From contig JADFDS010000011.1 of the NCBI GenBank assembly GCA_018262715.1, forward strand, positions 165,760 through 229,759: a DNA stretch of 64,000 nt, written 5' to 3'. The DNA is from Bacteroidota bacterium (GTDB lineage Bacteria > Bacteroidota > Bacteroidia > Bacteroidales > VadinHA17). Both the position numbers and the translations under genes were made by a program. Below, piece after piece: positions 1-9,148 of this stretch; within the stretch, counting starts at the first letter, position 1; every line of letters starts with the position of its first letter. The notes under the pieces were generated by a model, which worked only from the letters and a program-made list of their open reading frames with translations, had not been told where the DNA came from and ran no database searches.

Positions 1-1031
1 ACTTCGGCCCTGGAATGGTTGAAATACCACTTTCCACTCTGTTCACGGAACCGGACCATATAGGAGGTCAGTTCGGGTGTTACCTGCATTCCCATGGGTT
101 TCTTCCTGATGAACATCGATGCTGCAAGTTCCTTGTTTTCAAGGTTGAATGAGAACTCAGCCTGTGCTACTGCATAGGTTTCGATGTCAATGTAGAGGCG
201 ACCCTGGTAAAGAGGTGTGGTAATTGAAGGCTTCTGGTAGAAGTTGATGACATAGTTGGTACGGTCATCTATCATGGCGATATTGGAGAGCTCCAGGTCA
301 TACTGGGCAAGTGCTTCCCGGGTGAGGAACGTTTCGGGGTTCTTCACAACGTCAAGATAGAGTGTGGTGGTAGGGCCGCCCTGCAGTTTAAAGAGGACGG
401 TATCCATCTTTTCCACGTCGTTGCTCTTTCTGCCCTTGTAAATTCTGACAGCGTCAAACCTGAGGTCGCTCTGGTATGGTGCCTTGAAGACTTCAACCAG
501 GGCTTCACCGATAGAGATGTAAGAGCGGTTCTTGCGTATTGTTTCGCGATAGAAGCCGGTCATGTCATTGGCTACACCAGGGTAGTTCTCGTCAAAGCGG
601 CTGATGACCTGTTCTATGATTTCTTCAGGTACAAGAGGCTTTACAATGATTTCCTTGATGGGGATCAGTGCTGTCTCAAGGCTGATAACGTTCCGCTGTC
701 CGTTGGTTTTCATCTCTTCAATCGCCATCACCCTGTTCTTGTAGCCTATGAAAGAGAACTCCAGTTTGCCGGTTTCGGTACCGGTGAGTTTCAATGTGAA
801 TTCCCCGTCAAGGTTGGTGACAGTTGAGACGTTGCTTCCCTGTACGGCTATGCTCGCAAATACAAGGGGCTGGTTTGTCTCGGCGTCAATAACCCTTCCG
901 CGGATGGTTGTAACCTGCTGGGGCCTCTCCTTCTTTGATTTTCCCGGCGCAGCCGAAACCGACATGTCGCCTGCGGTCAGAATGAGGAGCAGTGCCGAAG
1001 CAATTGCTGTAAAGAGGACTTTTGTTTTCAT
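1..1031 (-). CDS. Secreted carboxypeptidase-like regulatory domain protein (3' end outside window)
   Basis: An open frame of 343 codons runs from the ATG at 1031 to the window edge without a stop, so only the N-terminal part is present. It begins with a signal peptide (MKTKVLFTAIASALLLILTA) and then, at about residues 42-115, a carboxypeptidase-D-regulatory-like beta-sandwich: the IRGRVIDAETNQPL start, the TNLDGEFTL middle and the FIGYKN end are typical of this fold in Bacteroidota. The following 200 residues (for example TGFYRETIRKN) resemble the secreted or outer-membrane family in which this domain precedes a long uncharacterised region. It is not a SusC protein, because no plug-domain motif follows. 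No neighbour on its strand within the window suggests a role. The domain call is firm; the function is unknown. Confidence 0.8.
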   Translation of the reverse strand, partial: MKTKVLFTAIASALLLILTAGDMSVSAAPGKSKKERPQQVTTIRGRVIDAETNQPLVFASIAVQGSNVSTVTNLDGEFTLKLTGTETGKLEFSFIGYKNRVMAIEEMKTNGQRNVISLETALIPIKEIIVKPLVPEEIIEQVISRFDENYPGVANDMTGFYRETIRKNRSYISIGEALVEVFKAPYQSDLRFDAVRIYKGRKSNDVEKMDTVLFKLQGGPTTTLYLDVVKNPETFLTREALAQYDLELSNIAMIDDRTNYVINFYQKPSITTPLYQGRLYIDIETYAVAQAEFSFNLENKELAASMFIRKKPMGMQVTPELTSYMVRFREQSGKWYFNHSRAE

Positions 1032-1141
1032 GGTCTTTTATTTTTTTGTTCTTAATCCGGATCATTGTTCCATACTAATGACCGGAATTGCCCCCTCTCC
1101 CCTATACATTCACAGGAAAAAATTGTTCATTTGCCTTTGCC

Positions 1142-2107
1142 ATGCCACATGGATTCCTGAATGCAAGTTACTCCGTTTTCTCTTACGCCGCAAAGAGATA
1201 TGGGGGTATTCGTGCCATTCCGCCGCTGCCGCCGGCAATCAGCGTTGAGCTGAGCAGCGTGTGCAACCTGTCCTGTCCGGAGTGTGTCACCGGCCTCGGC
1301 CTTACCAGGAGGGCAAACAGCTTCATCAGTTATGACCTTGCCGCGGAGATTGCCTCTCAGTCAGGGCGGCGGGTGCTGTCAGCATGGCTCAGTTACCAGG
1401 GAGAACCCATGATGCACCCTGAATTCTTCCGTATAGCAGAACTTTTTACCGGAATGAACCCGGTGATTTCAACCAACGGCCATTTCCTCGATCCGGAGAA
1501 TTGCAGAAGGCTTGCAGATTCGCCGCTGAAAAAAATTATCATCTCATGGGACGGCGCCACCCCGGAGGTATACAATATCTACCGGAAGGGGGGAGATCAT
1601 GCTGTTGTCAAAGAAGGTATCCGCAGGCTGGCCGCCACGATAAAGGAGAGGAGGTCAAAGCTGGAAATGATTCTGCAGTTCCTGGTTCACAGGGGTAACG
1701 AGCATGAAACTGAGGCAGCTTCTTCCTTTGCAAGGTCAGTGGGTGCAGGCTTCCGGGTAAAGAGCATGCAGGTGCTTGACCCGGCCGGAGCCGGGAAATG
1801 GGCGCCATCTGACCCGCGGAAGTCACGCTTCATGAAGGGCGATGACGGCGCCTGGCGGGCTGCAGAGTCATCAGCTAAAGGATGCCTCAGGATGTGGACC
1901 TCGGCGGTAATCACCACCGACGGCGACGTTATTCCCTGCTGCTATGACAAAAACCTCAGGCATGTTATGGGAAACCTCGGACAACAGACTCTCAGCGGGA
2001 TATGGAGAGGAGAGAGGTACAGTTCATTCAGGGAGACGGTTATGAGAAGCCGGCGCCAGGTTGACATTTGCAGTGGCTGCCCGGAAGGAAAGAGACTGTT
2101 TTTTTAA
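1142..2107 (+). CDS. Radical SAM protein with SPASM-like C-terminus
   Basis: The 321-residue protein has the radical SAM cluster motif CNLSCPEC (CX3CX2C), which binds the 4Fe-4S cluster that cleaves S-adenosylmethionine. Downstream it has SYQGEPMMHP, STNGHFL and SWDGATPEVY, as in the SPASM-containing branch. The C-terminal cysteines (CLRMW, CCYDKN, then CSGCPEG) are the SPASM auxiliary-cluster arrangement. I chose the ATG at 1142 (MPHGFL) over an upstream ATG at 1088 because residues before it look like untranslated leader and the opposite-strand gene begins nearby. Members of this group modify peptides or cofactors; no precursor peptide is evident beside it, so the substrate is unknown. It is followed 72 bases later by the penicillin-acylase gene, which has its own candidate promoter. 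Confidence 0.85.
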   Translation: MPHGFLNASYSVFSYAAKRYGGIRAIPPLPPAISVELSSVCNLSCPECVTGLGLTRRANSFISYDLAAEIASQSGRRVLSAWLSYQGEPMMHPEFFRIAELFTGMNPVISTNGHFLDPENCRRLADSPLKKIIISWDGATPEVYNIYRKGGDHAVVKEGIRRLAATIKERRSKLEMILQFLVHRGNEHETEAASSFARSVGAGFRVKSMQVLDPAGAGKWAPSDPRKSRFMKGDDGAWRAAESSAKGCLRMWTSAVITTDGDVIPCCYDKNLRHVMGNLGQQTLSGIWRGERYSSFRETVMRSRRQVDICSGCPEGKRLFF

Positions 2108-2127
2108 GATGCGCGCCAGAATGCCTA

Positions 2128-2157
2128 TTGCCACATTGTATTCAATTATTAATTTTA
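2128..2157 (+). promoter_or_regulatory. Candidate Bacteroidota promoter for the penicillin-acylase gene
   Basis: TTG at 2128-2130, a 19-base spacer, and TAATTTTA at 2150-2157 fit the Bacteroidota sigma pattern TTG-N19/21-TAnnTTTG with one mismatch in the -7 box. It lies 22 bases before the ATG at 2180 in an AT-rich gap. Confidence 0.45.
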
Positions 2158-2179
2158 AGCAAATCAAACCGGAGGTCAT

Positions 2180-4570
2180 ATGAAGATTCTGAAGATTTCA
2201 CTTTTAACCATTGCCGTAATCCTGGCGGTTGTACTGCTGGCCGGAGTAATAGTTGTTCCCGCCCTTCGCAAGTCGGGCCTTCCGGATCTTAACGGAGAAA
2301 AAAGTTTAGCGGCCCTTACGGCCGAAGTGAAGGTCATCCGCGATGAGCGCGGTGTGCCTCATATTTATGCCTCAAACGAGCATGACCTTTATTATATGAC
2401 GGGATATATCACCGCACAGGAGAGACTCTGGCAGATGGACATGGTAAGGCATGCCACCCAGGGCAGGCTGTCAGAGCTGCTAAAAAGGGATATGTTTGAT
2501 ACTGACTACTTCCTGAGGGCACTGGGGATGCCGAAGAAATCAGAGCTTGTTCTGGAGAAGGAAGACCCCGCCATCCTGGCCACCCTTCAGGCATACGCTG
2601 ACGGGGTCAACAGCTGGATAGCTGAATGCGGCAAGAAACTTCCCCCGGAATTCAAGATATTGGGTCATACGCCCGAGCCTTGGACAACCACGGATATAAC
2701 CAATATTATCGGCTATATAGGATGGGATCTGGCATCTTCAAATCTCTCCGGTGAAATCAACAACTACAAGCTGGGCAGAAAGCTGGGTCCGGAGAAAGCC
2801 TCGGAGCTCATTCCCGACTGGAGCATGGTTGATGAGGTTGTATTCCCGGAGTTCAGGCTGGATGACAAGCTGATAGACAAAGCTTTGACAGCAGTCAGCT
2901 CATTGGATAAACTGGAAGAGCTGGGCATTGTCACCTTCTCGGGAAGTAATAACTGGGCTGTCTCCGGCGAACGGAGCGAGACGGGCAAACCGATTCTTTC
3001 CAATGACATGCACATGGGATTCAACGTCCCAGGCGTATGGATGCAGGTGCATCAGGTTATCCCCGGAAAACTCAATGTCACCGGAGTGATCTTCCCGGGA
3101 GAGCCCTTCGTCATTGCCGGGCACAATGAAAAAATAGCCTGGGGAATGACCAACCTGAGCGTTGATGATATTGACCTCTTTGTTGAGACGGTTGATTCCA
3201 CAGGCAATAATTATTTGTATAATGGCGAGTGGCTTCCATTCAGGGAAGAGGAACATCAGTTGAAGATGACTGATGACTCATCCCAGACACGCATAATCAG
3301 ATACACCCATCACGGACCGGTCATCTCGGAGATGCGGGGCATTAATGACGAGGTACTGACAATGTGCTGGTCAGGCTATGACTACAGTGACGAGATACAG
3401 GCAGTGTACCTGCTGAACAGGGCCGGCAACTGGGATGAGTTCCGGACAGCCCTCAGCCATTTCAGGTCAATAAGCCAGAATTTTGCATACGCAGATGTTG
3501 ATGGAAATATAGGCCTGAACGCCGGTGGCGGAGTTCCCGTCAGGAAGGGTACGGGACTCATTCCCCGCAAGGGCGACACCGACGAGTATGAATGGAAAGG
3601 CTATGTGCCGTTTGAGCTCCTCCCCTCATCATTCAATCCTGAAGAGGGATTTATCTCATCAGCAAACCAGAGGACTGTGGATGAGAGCTATCCGTTCTTC
3701 ATCAGCGGCGAGTTTGCATTACCCTACCGCATTATGCGAATAAGGGAGATGGCTGCTGAGAAGCAGGTGCTCGGAATAGATGATTTCAAAAGAATGGTCA
3801 CTGACAATCACTCTGCCTATGCAAAGATGCTTACTCCGGTGATACTGAAGGGGGCGGAGGCACTCAGCACTCCCGGCGAAACGGAAAAGAAAGCTATTGA
3901 GGAGCTGAGAGGATGGGACTACACAATGGACGCCTCGCTCGTTGCCCCGACGCTCTTTGAATTCATCAGGGCGGAGTTGGCCCGTCAGATAATGCAGGAT
4001 GAGCTTGATGAGCTTTACGGATCACCCCTGGGGAGGCAGTACGATTTTTACCTGTACAGCATGATGAAGGAAGGGCCGGATGAATGGATTGACAATGTTG
4101 ACACACCCGAAAAGGAGAGCATGGAGACCATCATTTCCCGGAGTATAAGTGCAGCGCTCGATACCCTCACAGCCCGGCAGGGCGGATACGGGGAGAACTG
4201 GCAATGGGGGAAAGTCCACACTTTCACCCTTGAGCACCCGATGGGAGGGGTTAAGATCCTGAACAGACTGTTGCGTCTCAACTCAAAGAGCTACGGTGCC
4301 GGAGGAAGCAATCACACTGTGGCTCCCTTTGCTTTCAGGAACAACCTGAAGGCGGTGCACGGCGCATCCGAAAGGCATATTTTCAATACGGCTGACTGGG
4401 ATAAGTCTCTTACAGTCATTCCAACCGGCACCTCCGGCATACCGGGCAGCCCGTTCTACCTCTCGCAGACTGAAACCTACGTGAATAACGGATTTTACAG
4501 CGAACCCTTCTCTGACGCTGCAGTTGAGGCTGCAAAGAAATACGAAATGATCTTCAGGCCCGGTAAATAG
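2180..4570 (+). CDS. Penicillin acylase family protein (Ntn-hydrolase)
   Basis: The 796-residue protein is full length for the penicillin amidase/acylhomoserine lactone acylase family. These are periplasmic N-terminal-nucleophile amidases made as a precursor that cleaves itself into alpha and beta chains. It starts with an uncleaved-looking membrane anchor or signal segment (about residues 5-28). The alpha part shows VIRDERGVPHIYA and AQERLWQMD. The beta chain should begin at Ser256 in the GSNNWA motif; the side-chain context SNDMHMG and the later NHT near FGAGGSNHTV-type sequence fit the family. The natural substrate may be an acyl amide or acyl-homoserine lactone rather than penicillin and cannot be read from sequence. 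It ends 49 bases before the convergent frr gene, with a shared terminator between them. Confidence 0.92.
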   Translation: MKILKISLLTIAVILAVVLLAGVIVVPALRKSGLPDLNGEKSLAALTAEVKVIRDERGVPHIYASNEHDLYYMTGYITAQERLWQMDMVRHATQGRLSELLKRDMFDTDYFLRALGMPKKSELVLEKEDPAILATLQAYADGVNSWIAECGKKLPPEFKILGHTPEPWTTTDITNIIGYIGWDLASSNLSGEINNYKLGRKLGPEKASELIPDWSMVDEVVFPEFRLDDKLIDKALTAVSSLDKLEELGIVTFSGSNNWAVSGERSETGKPILSNDMHMGFNVPGVWMQVHQVIPGKLNVTGVIFPGEPFVIAGHNEKIAWGMTNLSVDDIDLFVETVDSTGNNYLYNGEWLPFREEEHQLKMTDDSSQTRIIRYTHHGPVISEMRGINDEVLTMCWSGYDYSDEIQAVYLLNRAGNWDEFRTALSHFRSISQNFAYADVDGNIGLNAGGGVPVRKGTGLIPRKGDTDEYEWKGYVPFELLPSSFNPEEGFISSANQRTVDESYPFFISGEFALPYRIMRIREMAAEKQVLGIDDFKRMVTDNHSAYAKMLTPVILKGAEALSTPGETEKKAIEELRGWDYTMDASLVAPTLFEFIRAELARQIMQDELDELYGSPLGRQYDFYLYSMMKEGPDEWIDNVDTPEKESMETIISRSISAALDTLTARQGGYGENWQWGKVHTFTLEHPMGGVKILNRLLRLNSKSYGAGGSNHTVAPFAFRNNLKAVHGASERHIFNTADWDKSLTVIPTGTSGIPGSPFYLSQTETYVNNGFYSEPFSDAAVEAAKKYEMIFRPGK

Positions 4571-4592
4571 CCCGCCGGCACAGGCATTCAAT

Positions 4593-4621
4593 AAAAAAAG
4601 GGGTTTCGGCCCCTTTTTTTT
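4593..4621. terminator. Bidirectional intrinsic terminator
   Basis: A run of seven A, GGGG, loop TTTCGG, CCCC and a run of T (4600-4613 for the hairpin) sits between two convergent genes. The A and T runs serve as U-tracts for either strand, so it can end both the acylase transcript and the pyrH-frr transcript. Confidence 0.85.
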
Positions 4622-5183
4622 ATACTGTCATTATCTCTTTCTCCTTGATCTCCATGATCTTGTCGACCCTGTTGATGTGTTTGTCAGTCAGTTCCTGGAT
4701 GAGCCTGTCTCCGGTTTTCTCCTCGTCTTCAGGCAGTCCTTCCTTCAGCAGTGTTTTAAGTTCGTCGAGGAACCATTTACGGCCGGTCCGGATGCTTATC
4801 TTGGCGGTTTCGCCTTCCTGTTTCACCTGCTTGACCAGCTGATGCCGCCTCTCTTCTGTCAGGGGAGGCACATTTATCCGGATGACTTCGCCGTTGTTCA
4901 TGGGGGTCATGCCGATATTGGCTGCAAGAATGGCCTTTTCGATCACACCGAGCATATTCTTTTCCCATGGCTGTATGAGAATGCTCTTGGCGTCAGGGGT
5001 GTTGATATTGGACACCTGTGCCAGCGGGGTCATGGTACCGTAATAGTCTACGGTAATGCCGTCAAGCAGCAGCGGGTTGGCTCTCCCGGCGCGAAGGTGG
5101 GAGAGTTCGTACTCGAGGTGCCTGACAGCCTTTTCCATCTTATCTTCGGCCTCGTCTCTGATCAGTTCCAGTTCTTCAGTCAT
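4620..5183 (-). CDS. frr: Ribosome recycling factor
   Basis: The 187-residue protein matches the usual RRF length (about 185). After translation termination it splits the 70S post-termination complex together with EF-G. Family sequence is seen throughout: SHLRAGRANP, the YYGTMTPLAQVSNI segment, NIGMTPMNNGEVIRI, PPLTEERRHQL and the C-terminal ELTDKHINRVD helix. The start is the ATG at 5183 (MTEELE); an upstream in-frame extension to 5252 overlaps pyrH and has no family similarity. It follows pyrH by 44 bases on the same strand. A perfect -7 box TACTTTTG lies at 5216-5209 in that gap but without a good TTG at the expected distance, so independent transcription is only possible. Confidence 0.97.
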   Translation of the reverse strand: MTEELELIRDEAEDKMEKAVRHLEYELSHLRAGRANPLLLDGITVDYYGTMTPLAQVSNINTPDAKSILIQPWEKNMLGVIEKAILAANIGMTPMNNGEVIRINVPPLTEERRHQLVKQVKQEGETAKISIRTGRKWFLDELKTLLKEGLPEDEEKTGDRLIQELTDKHINRVDKIMEIKEKEIMTV

Positions 5184-5227
5184 ATTGTTGTTTTTATTCT
5201 GGTGGAAACAAAAGTAGGAAAAACTTT

Positions 5228-5935
5228 TCAGAGAGTAATAACGGTTCCGCACCTGTTACCCTCTGCAACAGCCCTCAGATTGCCCTCCCGGTTCATGTCG
5301 AAAACAATCAGCGGCATGCCGTTCTCGCTGCACATTGCGAATGCCGTCTGGTCCATTACCCTGAGCTTTTTTTCGATGGCTTCGCCGAAGGTGAGGGAAT
5401 CATATCTCACTGCCGAACGATCCTTTTCCGGGTCAGCGGTATAAACGCCGTCAACCCTGGTTCCTTTCAGGAGGACGTCGCAGTTTAGTTCCACGGCACG
5501 AAGGGCTGCTGCCGTGTCAGTGGTGAAGAAGGGATTACCCGTTCCTCCAGCCAGTATGGCCACGCAGCCGCAGTCGAGTGCAGCTGATGCCCTGTCCCTG
5601 CTGTAAAGTTCACCCACAGGCTCCATGCGTATTGAGGTGAAGACCTTTACGTTGCAGCCTGCCCGTGACAGGAAGCTCTCCAGGGCGAGGCTGTTGATCA
5701 CAGTGGCAAGCATACCCATCTGGTCACCCTTGACGCGGTCATAGCCCTCGCCGGAGCTTCCCAGTCCGCGAAAAATATTTCCGCCCCCGATCACTATGGC
5801 TACCTGGCATCCTGCATCAACTACATCCTTTATCTGTCTTGCGTAACCAGTAAGCACGGCAGCATCCAGGCCGGTACCGTCAGGGCCGCCTGCTGACTCA
5901 CCGCTGAGTTTTAGCAGAATTCTTTTGTACTTCAT
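5228..5935 (-). CDS. pyrH: UMP kinase
   Basis: This 235-residue amino-acid-kinase-family enzyme phosphorylates UMP to UDP in pyrimidine nucleotide synthesis. Seen: the ATP-site start KRILLKLSGES, the GGGNIFRG glycine loop, GDQMGMLATVINSLAL, and the C-terminal VFDMN segment. Start is the ATG at 5935 (MKYKRI), which matches other PyrH proteins; the frame is open further upstream but without similarity. Order tsf-pyrH-frr is the common bacterial arrangement, here interrupted by a small membrane protein gene and a terminator after tsf. Confidence 0.97.
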   Translation of the reverse strand: MKYKRILLKLSGESAGGPDGTGLDAAVLTGYARQIKDVVDAGCQVAIVIGGGNIFRGLGSSGEGYDRVKGDQMGMLATVINSLALESFLSRAGCNVKVFTSIRMEPVGELYSRDRASAALDCGCVAILAGGTGNPFFTTDTAAALRAVELNCDVLLKGTRVDGVYTADPEKDRSAVRYDSLTFGEAIEKKLRVMDQTAFAMCSENGMPLIVFDMNREGNLRAVAEGNRCGTVITL

Positions 5936-6065
5936 TATAATGTCATGTTTAATGATGGAAACGAAATTAGCAAAAAATGTGCCCGGAAGGTAACCAGGGC
6001 AATAAAAACAAAGCGGCGCTTCCGCGAGGATACGCCGCTGCATGCCCGTAAAGCGGGAAATGCTG

Positions 6066-6266
6066 TTACTCTTTCTTATCCAGTGTGTCCGTTCTGAATA
6101 TGTAATATAACGGGCACGTACGGGTCAATGCGGTAACAGCCAGGATGATGGCAATGATAATAAATATCAGCCCTGTGATCTTACCGACGAAGAAATAGAG
6201 GATTACGAGCAGTGCTGCCAGAACCAGCCTGACAGTCATGTCTGTTTTACCGATGTTCTTTTTCAT
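6066..6266 (-). CDS. DUF2892-type small inner-membrane protein
   Basis: The 66-residue protein starts MKKNIGKTDM and carries two closely spaced hydrophobic segments (about residues 11-28 and 30-47), followed by the TCPLYYIF motif. This is the pattern of the DUF2892/YgaP-C-terminal family of two-helix membrane proteins, whose function is not established. It sits between tsf and pyrH on the same strand, after an intrinsic terminator, so it may begin a separate DUF2892-pyrH-frr transcript. I could not find a good promoter box in the 90 bases upstream. Confidence 0.85.
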   Translation of the reverse strand: MKKNIGKTDMTVRLVLAALLVILYFFVGKITGLIFIIIAIILAVTALTRTCPLYYIFRTDTLDKKE

Positions 6267-6351
6267 ATGTCATTAATAGTTTTAGTGAGACTAATTTACT
6301 AATAAAATATCACAACACCGGGAAAAAGATTTCAGGACGACCTTATAGGCA

Positions 6352-6388
6352 CAAAAAGGAAACGACGTCCGTTAGGGCGTCGTTCCGG
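6352..6388 (-). terminator. Intrinsic terminator after tsf
   Basis: Read on the minus strand, GGAACGACG...CGTCGTTTCC forms a stem of about ten pairs with a short loop (6386-6358) and is followed at once by TTTTTG (6357-6352). It lies 21 bases past the tsf stop codon and should separate rplM-rpsI-rpsB-tsf from pyrH-frr. Confidence 0.9.
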
Positions 6389-6408
6389 TTATTTTGGTCA
6401 GTAACTGA

Positions 6409-7239
6409 TCAGACATTAAGGGTATAGCGGACGAATCCGGTTGCTCTGAGCCCCTTGTCATGGCTCTCGAGGTACTGCCTTATGGTGAGCTTGCTGTCCT
6501 TGATGAACTCCTGGTTCATAAGGGTGCCTTCCTTGAAGAACTTGTTCAGTTTGCCCTGTGCAATCTTTTCAAGCATCTCTTCCGGTTTGCCTTCACGGCG
6601 TGCCTGTTCCCTTGCGATGTCAAGCTCCTGGGCAAGTATCTTCTCAGGAACGTCATCCTTATCAACTGAAACGGGGTTCATGGCTGCAACCTGCATGGCC
6701 ACATCCTTGTAGACCTGCACGTCAATACCTGCCTTGCTGAAGCCTACCAGAGTGGCGAGCTTGTTTCCCGGGTGGATATATGGCTGCACGGCTTCTGCTG
6801 TTATGGCGCCGAAGTAGGTAAGGTCAAATTTTTCTCCGGTGATACCGCTTTTCTCAAGTACGAGGTCGCTGACTTTCTTGCCGTCGATGACGGTATTTTT
6901 GAGAGCTTCAAGGTCAGCCGGGGCTGATTTGAGGGCTCCGTCAAGGATCTTGTATCCGAGAGCAATAAAATCAGCATTTTTGGCAACGAAATCAGTCTCG
7001 CAATTCAGTGAGATCATCATTCCGGTTTTGCCGTCAGCTGTTGTTTTAGCCAGTACAACGCCTTCTGTGGCTTCGCGGTCAGCGCGCTTGTTGGCGATAG
7101 CCTGACCCCTCTTGCGTATCAGTTCCTGGGCTTTTTCAAAATCTCCTGCTGCCTCTTCAAGGGCCTTCTTGCAGTCCATCATGCCGGCGCCAGTCATTCT
7201 TCTCAGTTTGGCGACATCGGCAGCGCTAATATTTGACAT
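6409..7239 (-). CDS. tsf: Translation elongation factor Ts
   Basis: The 276-residue guanine nucleotide exchange factor for EF-Tu has normal length. The N-terminal UBA-like domain (VAKLRRMTGAGMMDCKKAL) and the core TDFVAKN motif, which contacts EF-Tu, are intact, as is HPGNKLATLVGF. It follows rpsB by 30 bases, the classical rpsB-tsf pair, and ends at the intrinsic terminator downstream. Confidence 0.98.
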   Translation of the reverse strand: MSNISAADVAKLRRMTGAGMMDCKKALEEAAGDFEKAQELIRKRGQAIANKRADREATEGVVLAKTTADGKTGMMISLNCETDFVAKNADFIALGYKILDGALKSAPADLEALKNTVIDGKKVSDLVLEKSGITGEKFDLTYFGAITAEAVQPYIHPGNKLATLVGFSKAGIDVQVYKDVAMQVAAMNPVSVDKDDVPEKILAQELDIAREQARREGKPEEMLEKIAQGKLNKFFKEGTLMNQEFIKDSKLTIRQYLESHDKGLRATGFVRYTLNV

Positions 7240-7269
7240 TTTGTTAAATCTGTTAAATGATTGATTTGA

Positions 7270-8142
7270 CTATTCTTCCTCTTCGGTGCTCTCTTCGGCT
7301 TCCTCTTCGGCTTTTTCAACTGCACCTTCCACGGCGTCGTCACCCTTCATTACGGGTTTCTCCTCTTCATAATCGGCGGCCTTGAATTTACCTTTGCGGG
7401 AGCCTTCCGGCATCTCTTCCCGGTCAGCCTGTGAGCTGTCCTTGTCCTTCTCAGCCTTGCGCTCGTTGAGTCCTTCAGCGATAGCCTGGCACATAACGTC
7501 AACCACCAGTGATATTGACTTGGCGGCGTCATCATTTGCCGGGATCACGAAATCGATATCTGACGGGTCCGAATTGGTATCAACCATTGCAAACACGGGT
7601 ATACCGAGTCTTTTTGCCTCATGAACGGCGATATGTTCCTTGCACACGTCAATCACGAAGAGTGCGGAAGGCTGCCTGGTCATGTCGGCTATTGAACCGA
7701 GGTTCTTTTCAAGTTTGGCTCTCTGGCGGGTGATCTGCAGCTTTTCCCTCTTGGAGAGGTTGTCAAAGGTGCCGTCTGTTGCCATTTTATCAATTGAGCC
7801 CATTTTTTTGACTGCCTTGCGGATGGTGGGGAAGTTAGTGAGCATTCCGCCCGGCCATCTTTCGGTCACGTATGGCATATTAACCGATCCTACCTTTTCA
7901 GCTACGATATCCTTCGCCTGCTTCTTGGTTGCCACGAAGAGAACCTTACGGCCTGACTTGGCAATCTGCTTAAGAGCTGATGCAGCCTCGTCTATCTTGA
8001 TCGATGTTTTTTCAAGGTCAATGATGTGAATGCCGTTGCGCTCCATGAAAATGTAGGGAGCCATTGCCGGGTTCCATTTTCTCTTGAGGTGCCCGAAGTG
8101 TACACCGGCATCCAGTAATTCTTTGAAATTGGTTCTTGACAT
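7270..8142 (-). CDS. rpsB: 30S ribosomal protein S2
   Basis: The 290-residue protein contains the S2 hallmarks LLDAGVHFGHLKRKWNP, IIDLEKT, ATKKQAKDIV, RWPGGMLTNF and VDTNSDP. The core ends near residue 225. The last 60 residues form a charged tail ending in a run of Glu residues, longer than the E. coli protein and common in Bacteroidota S2. The 115-base gap before it, after rpsI, has no clear terminator, so it can be co-transcribed from the rplM promoter. Confidence 0.98.
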   Translation of the reverse strand: MSRTNFKELLDAGVHFGHLKRKWNPAMAPYIFMERNGIHIIDLEKTSIKIDEAASALKQIAKSGRKVLFVATKKQAKDIVAEKVGSVNMPYVTERWPGGMLTNFPTIRKAVKKMGSIDKMATDGTFDNLSKREKLQITRQRAKLEKNLGSIADMTRQPSALFVIDVCKEHIAVHEAKRLGIPVFAMVDTNSDPSDIDFVIPANDDAAKSISLVVDVMCQAIAEGLNERKAEKDKDSSQADREEMPEGSRKGKFKAADYEEEKPVMKGDDAVEGAVEKAEEEAEESTEEEE

Positions 8143-8257
8143 TTTGATTGTGTTGTTAAGTTTACGTTCTGTGAAGTCAATTGCAGAGTAGTTCCTGGCT
8201 GGAAGTCAATGCAATTTAGATACTAAACCTGCATCTATAATAATTGCTGTTGAACTC

Positions 8258-8644
8258 CTAACGCTTGCTGAACTGGAATCTCTTACGGGCCTTGGGTCTG
8301 CCGGGCTTCTTTCTTTCGACCTCGCGCGGATCACGCGTGGTGAAACCTTCAGCCTTAAGCTTCGACTTGAACTCTGGATCAACCTTGATCAGAGCCCTGG
8401 AAATCCCAAGACGGACCGCCTCTGCCTGACCTTTTGATCCACCGCCGTCAAGGGTGACTGTGATGTCAAATTTGTCGGCAACATTGAGAAGGTTAAGGGG
8501 CTGGAGGACGACATACTGCAGGATCTCATTCGGGAAATACTGCTTGTATTCCCTGTCATTGATCATGATCTGTCCCTTACCATCACTGAGATACACTCTT
8601 GCGACAGCCGCTTTCCTTCTTCCGATAGCGTTGATAACTTCCAT
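8258..8644 (-). CDS. rpsI: 30S ribosomal protein S9
   Basis: 128 residues, standard length. Seen: AIGRRKAAVARVYL at the N-terminus, the GGGSKGQAEAVRLGISRAL core, and the basic tail RKKPGRPKARKRFQFSKR that reaches toward the P-site tRNA. It starts five bases after the rplM stop, the conserved rplM-rpsI pair. Confidence 0.98.
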   Translation of the reverse strand: MEVINAIGRRKAAVARVYLSDGKGQIMINDREYKQYFPNEILQYVVLQPLNLLNVADKFDITVTLDGGGSKGQAEAVRLGISRALIKVDPEFKSKLKAEGFTTRDPREVERKKPGRPKARKRFQFSKR

Positions 8645-8649
8645 GTTTC

Positions 8650-9105
8650 TTACTTAATGGTTTTTAAATCAATTGATTTGGGTTTCTGAGCCTCGTGTTT
8701 GTGTTCGGGGCCCTCATACACGTAAAGGTTCTTGAAGATGGCGGCGCCAAGCCTGTTTTTCGGAAGCATACCCTTTACGGCATATTCGATCAGCCGTGTA
8801 GGATTCTTCTTCATCAGCGCGTCAGCCTTGACGATCCTCTGGCCTCCGGGATAACCCGTGTGCCTGATGTACTCCTTGTCAGTCATCTTCGCTCCCGTCA
8901 GCGTAACTTTTTCTGCATTGATAACAATTACGTTATCACCACAGTCAACATGAGGCGTGAAGCTTGTCTTGTGCTTCCCCCTCAGCATCAGGGCAACAAC
9001 AGATGCCAGACGCCCGAGTGTCTGACCCTCCGCATCTACAAGTACCCACTCTTTCTCAACAGTCGCCTTATTGGCCGAAACTGTCTTGTAGCTTAAGGTG
9101 TTCAC
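8650..9105 (-). CDS. rplM: 50S ribosomal protein L13
   Basis: 151 residues with the L13 motifs WVLVDAEGQTLGRLAS, FTPHVDCGDNVIVIN, HTGYPGG and VKGMLPKNRLG. It is the first gene of the ribosomal block; a promoter at 9198-9168 and a hairpin at the probable transcript start lie immediately upstream. Confidence 0.98.
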   Translation of the reverse strand: MNTLSYKTVSANKATVEKEWVLVDAEGQTLGRLASVVALMLRGKHKTSFTPHVDCGDNVIVINAEKVTLTGAKMTDKEYIRHTGYPGGQRIVKADALMKKNPTRLIEYAVKGMLPKNRLGAAIFKNLYVYEGPEHKHEAQKPKSIDLKTIK

Positions 9106-9148
9106 TTTGTACTAAGGTTTTGTTAATTAATGATTTTTTAAAATAAAA

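Noticed and set aside
4677-5444. 255-residue plus-strand open frame across frr and pyrH
   Set aside because: It is antisense to two conserved housekeeping genes and has no recognisable motif.
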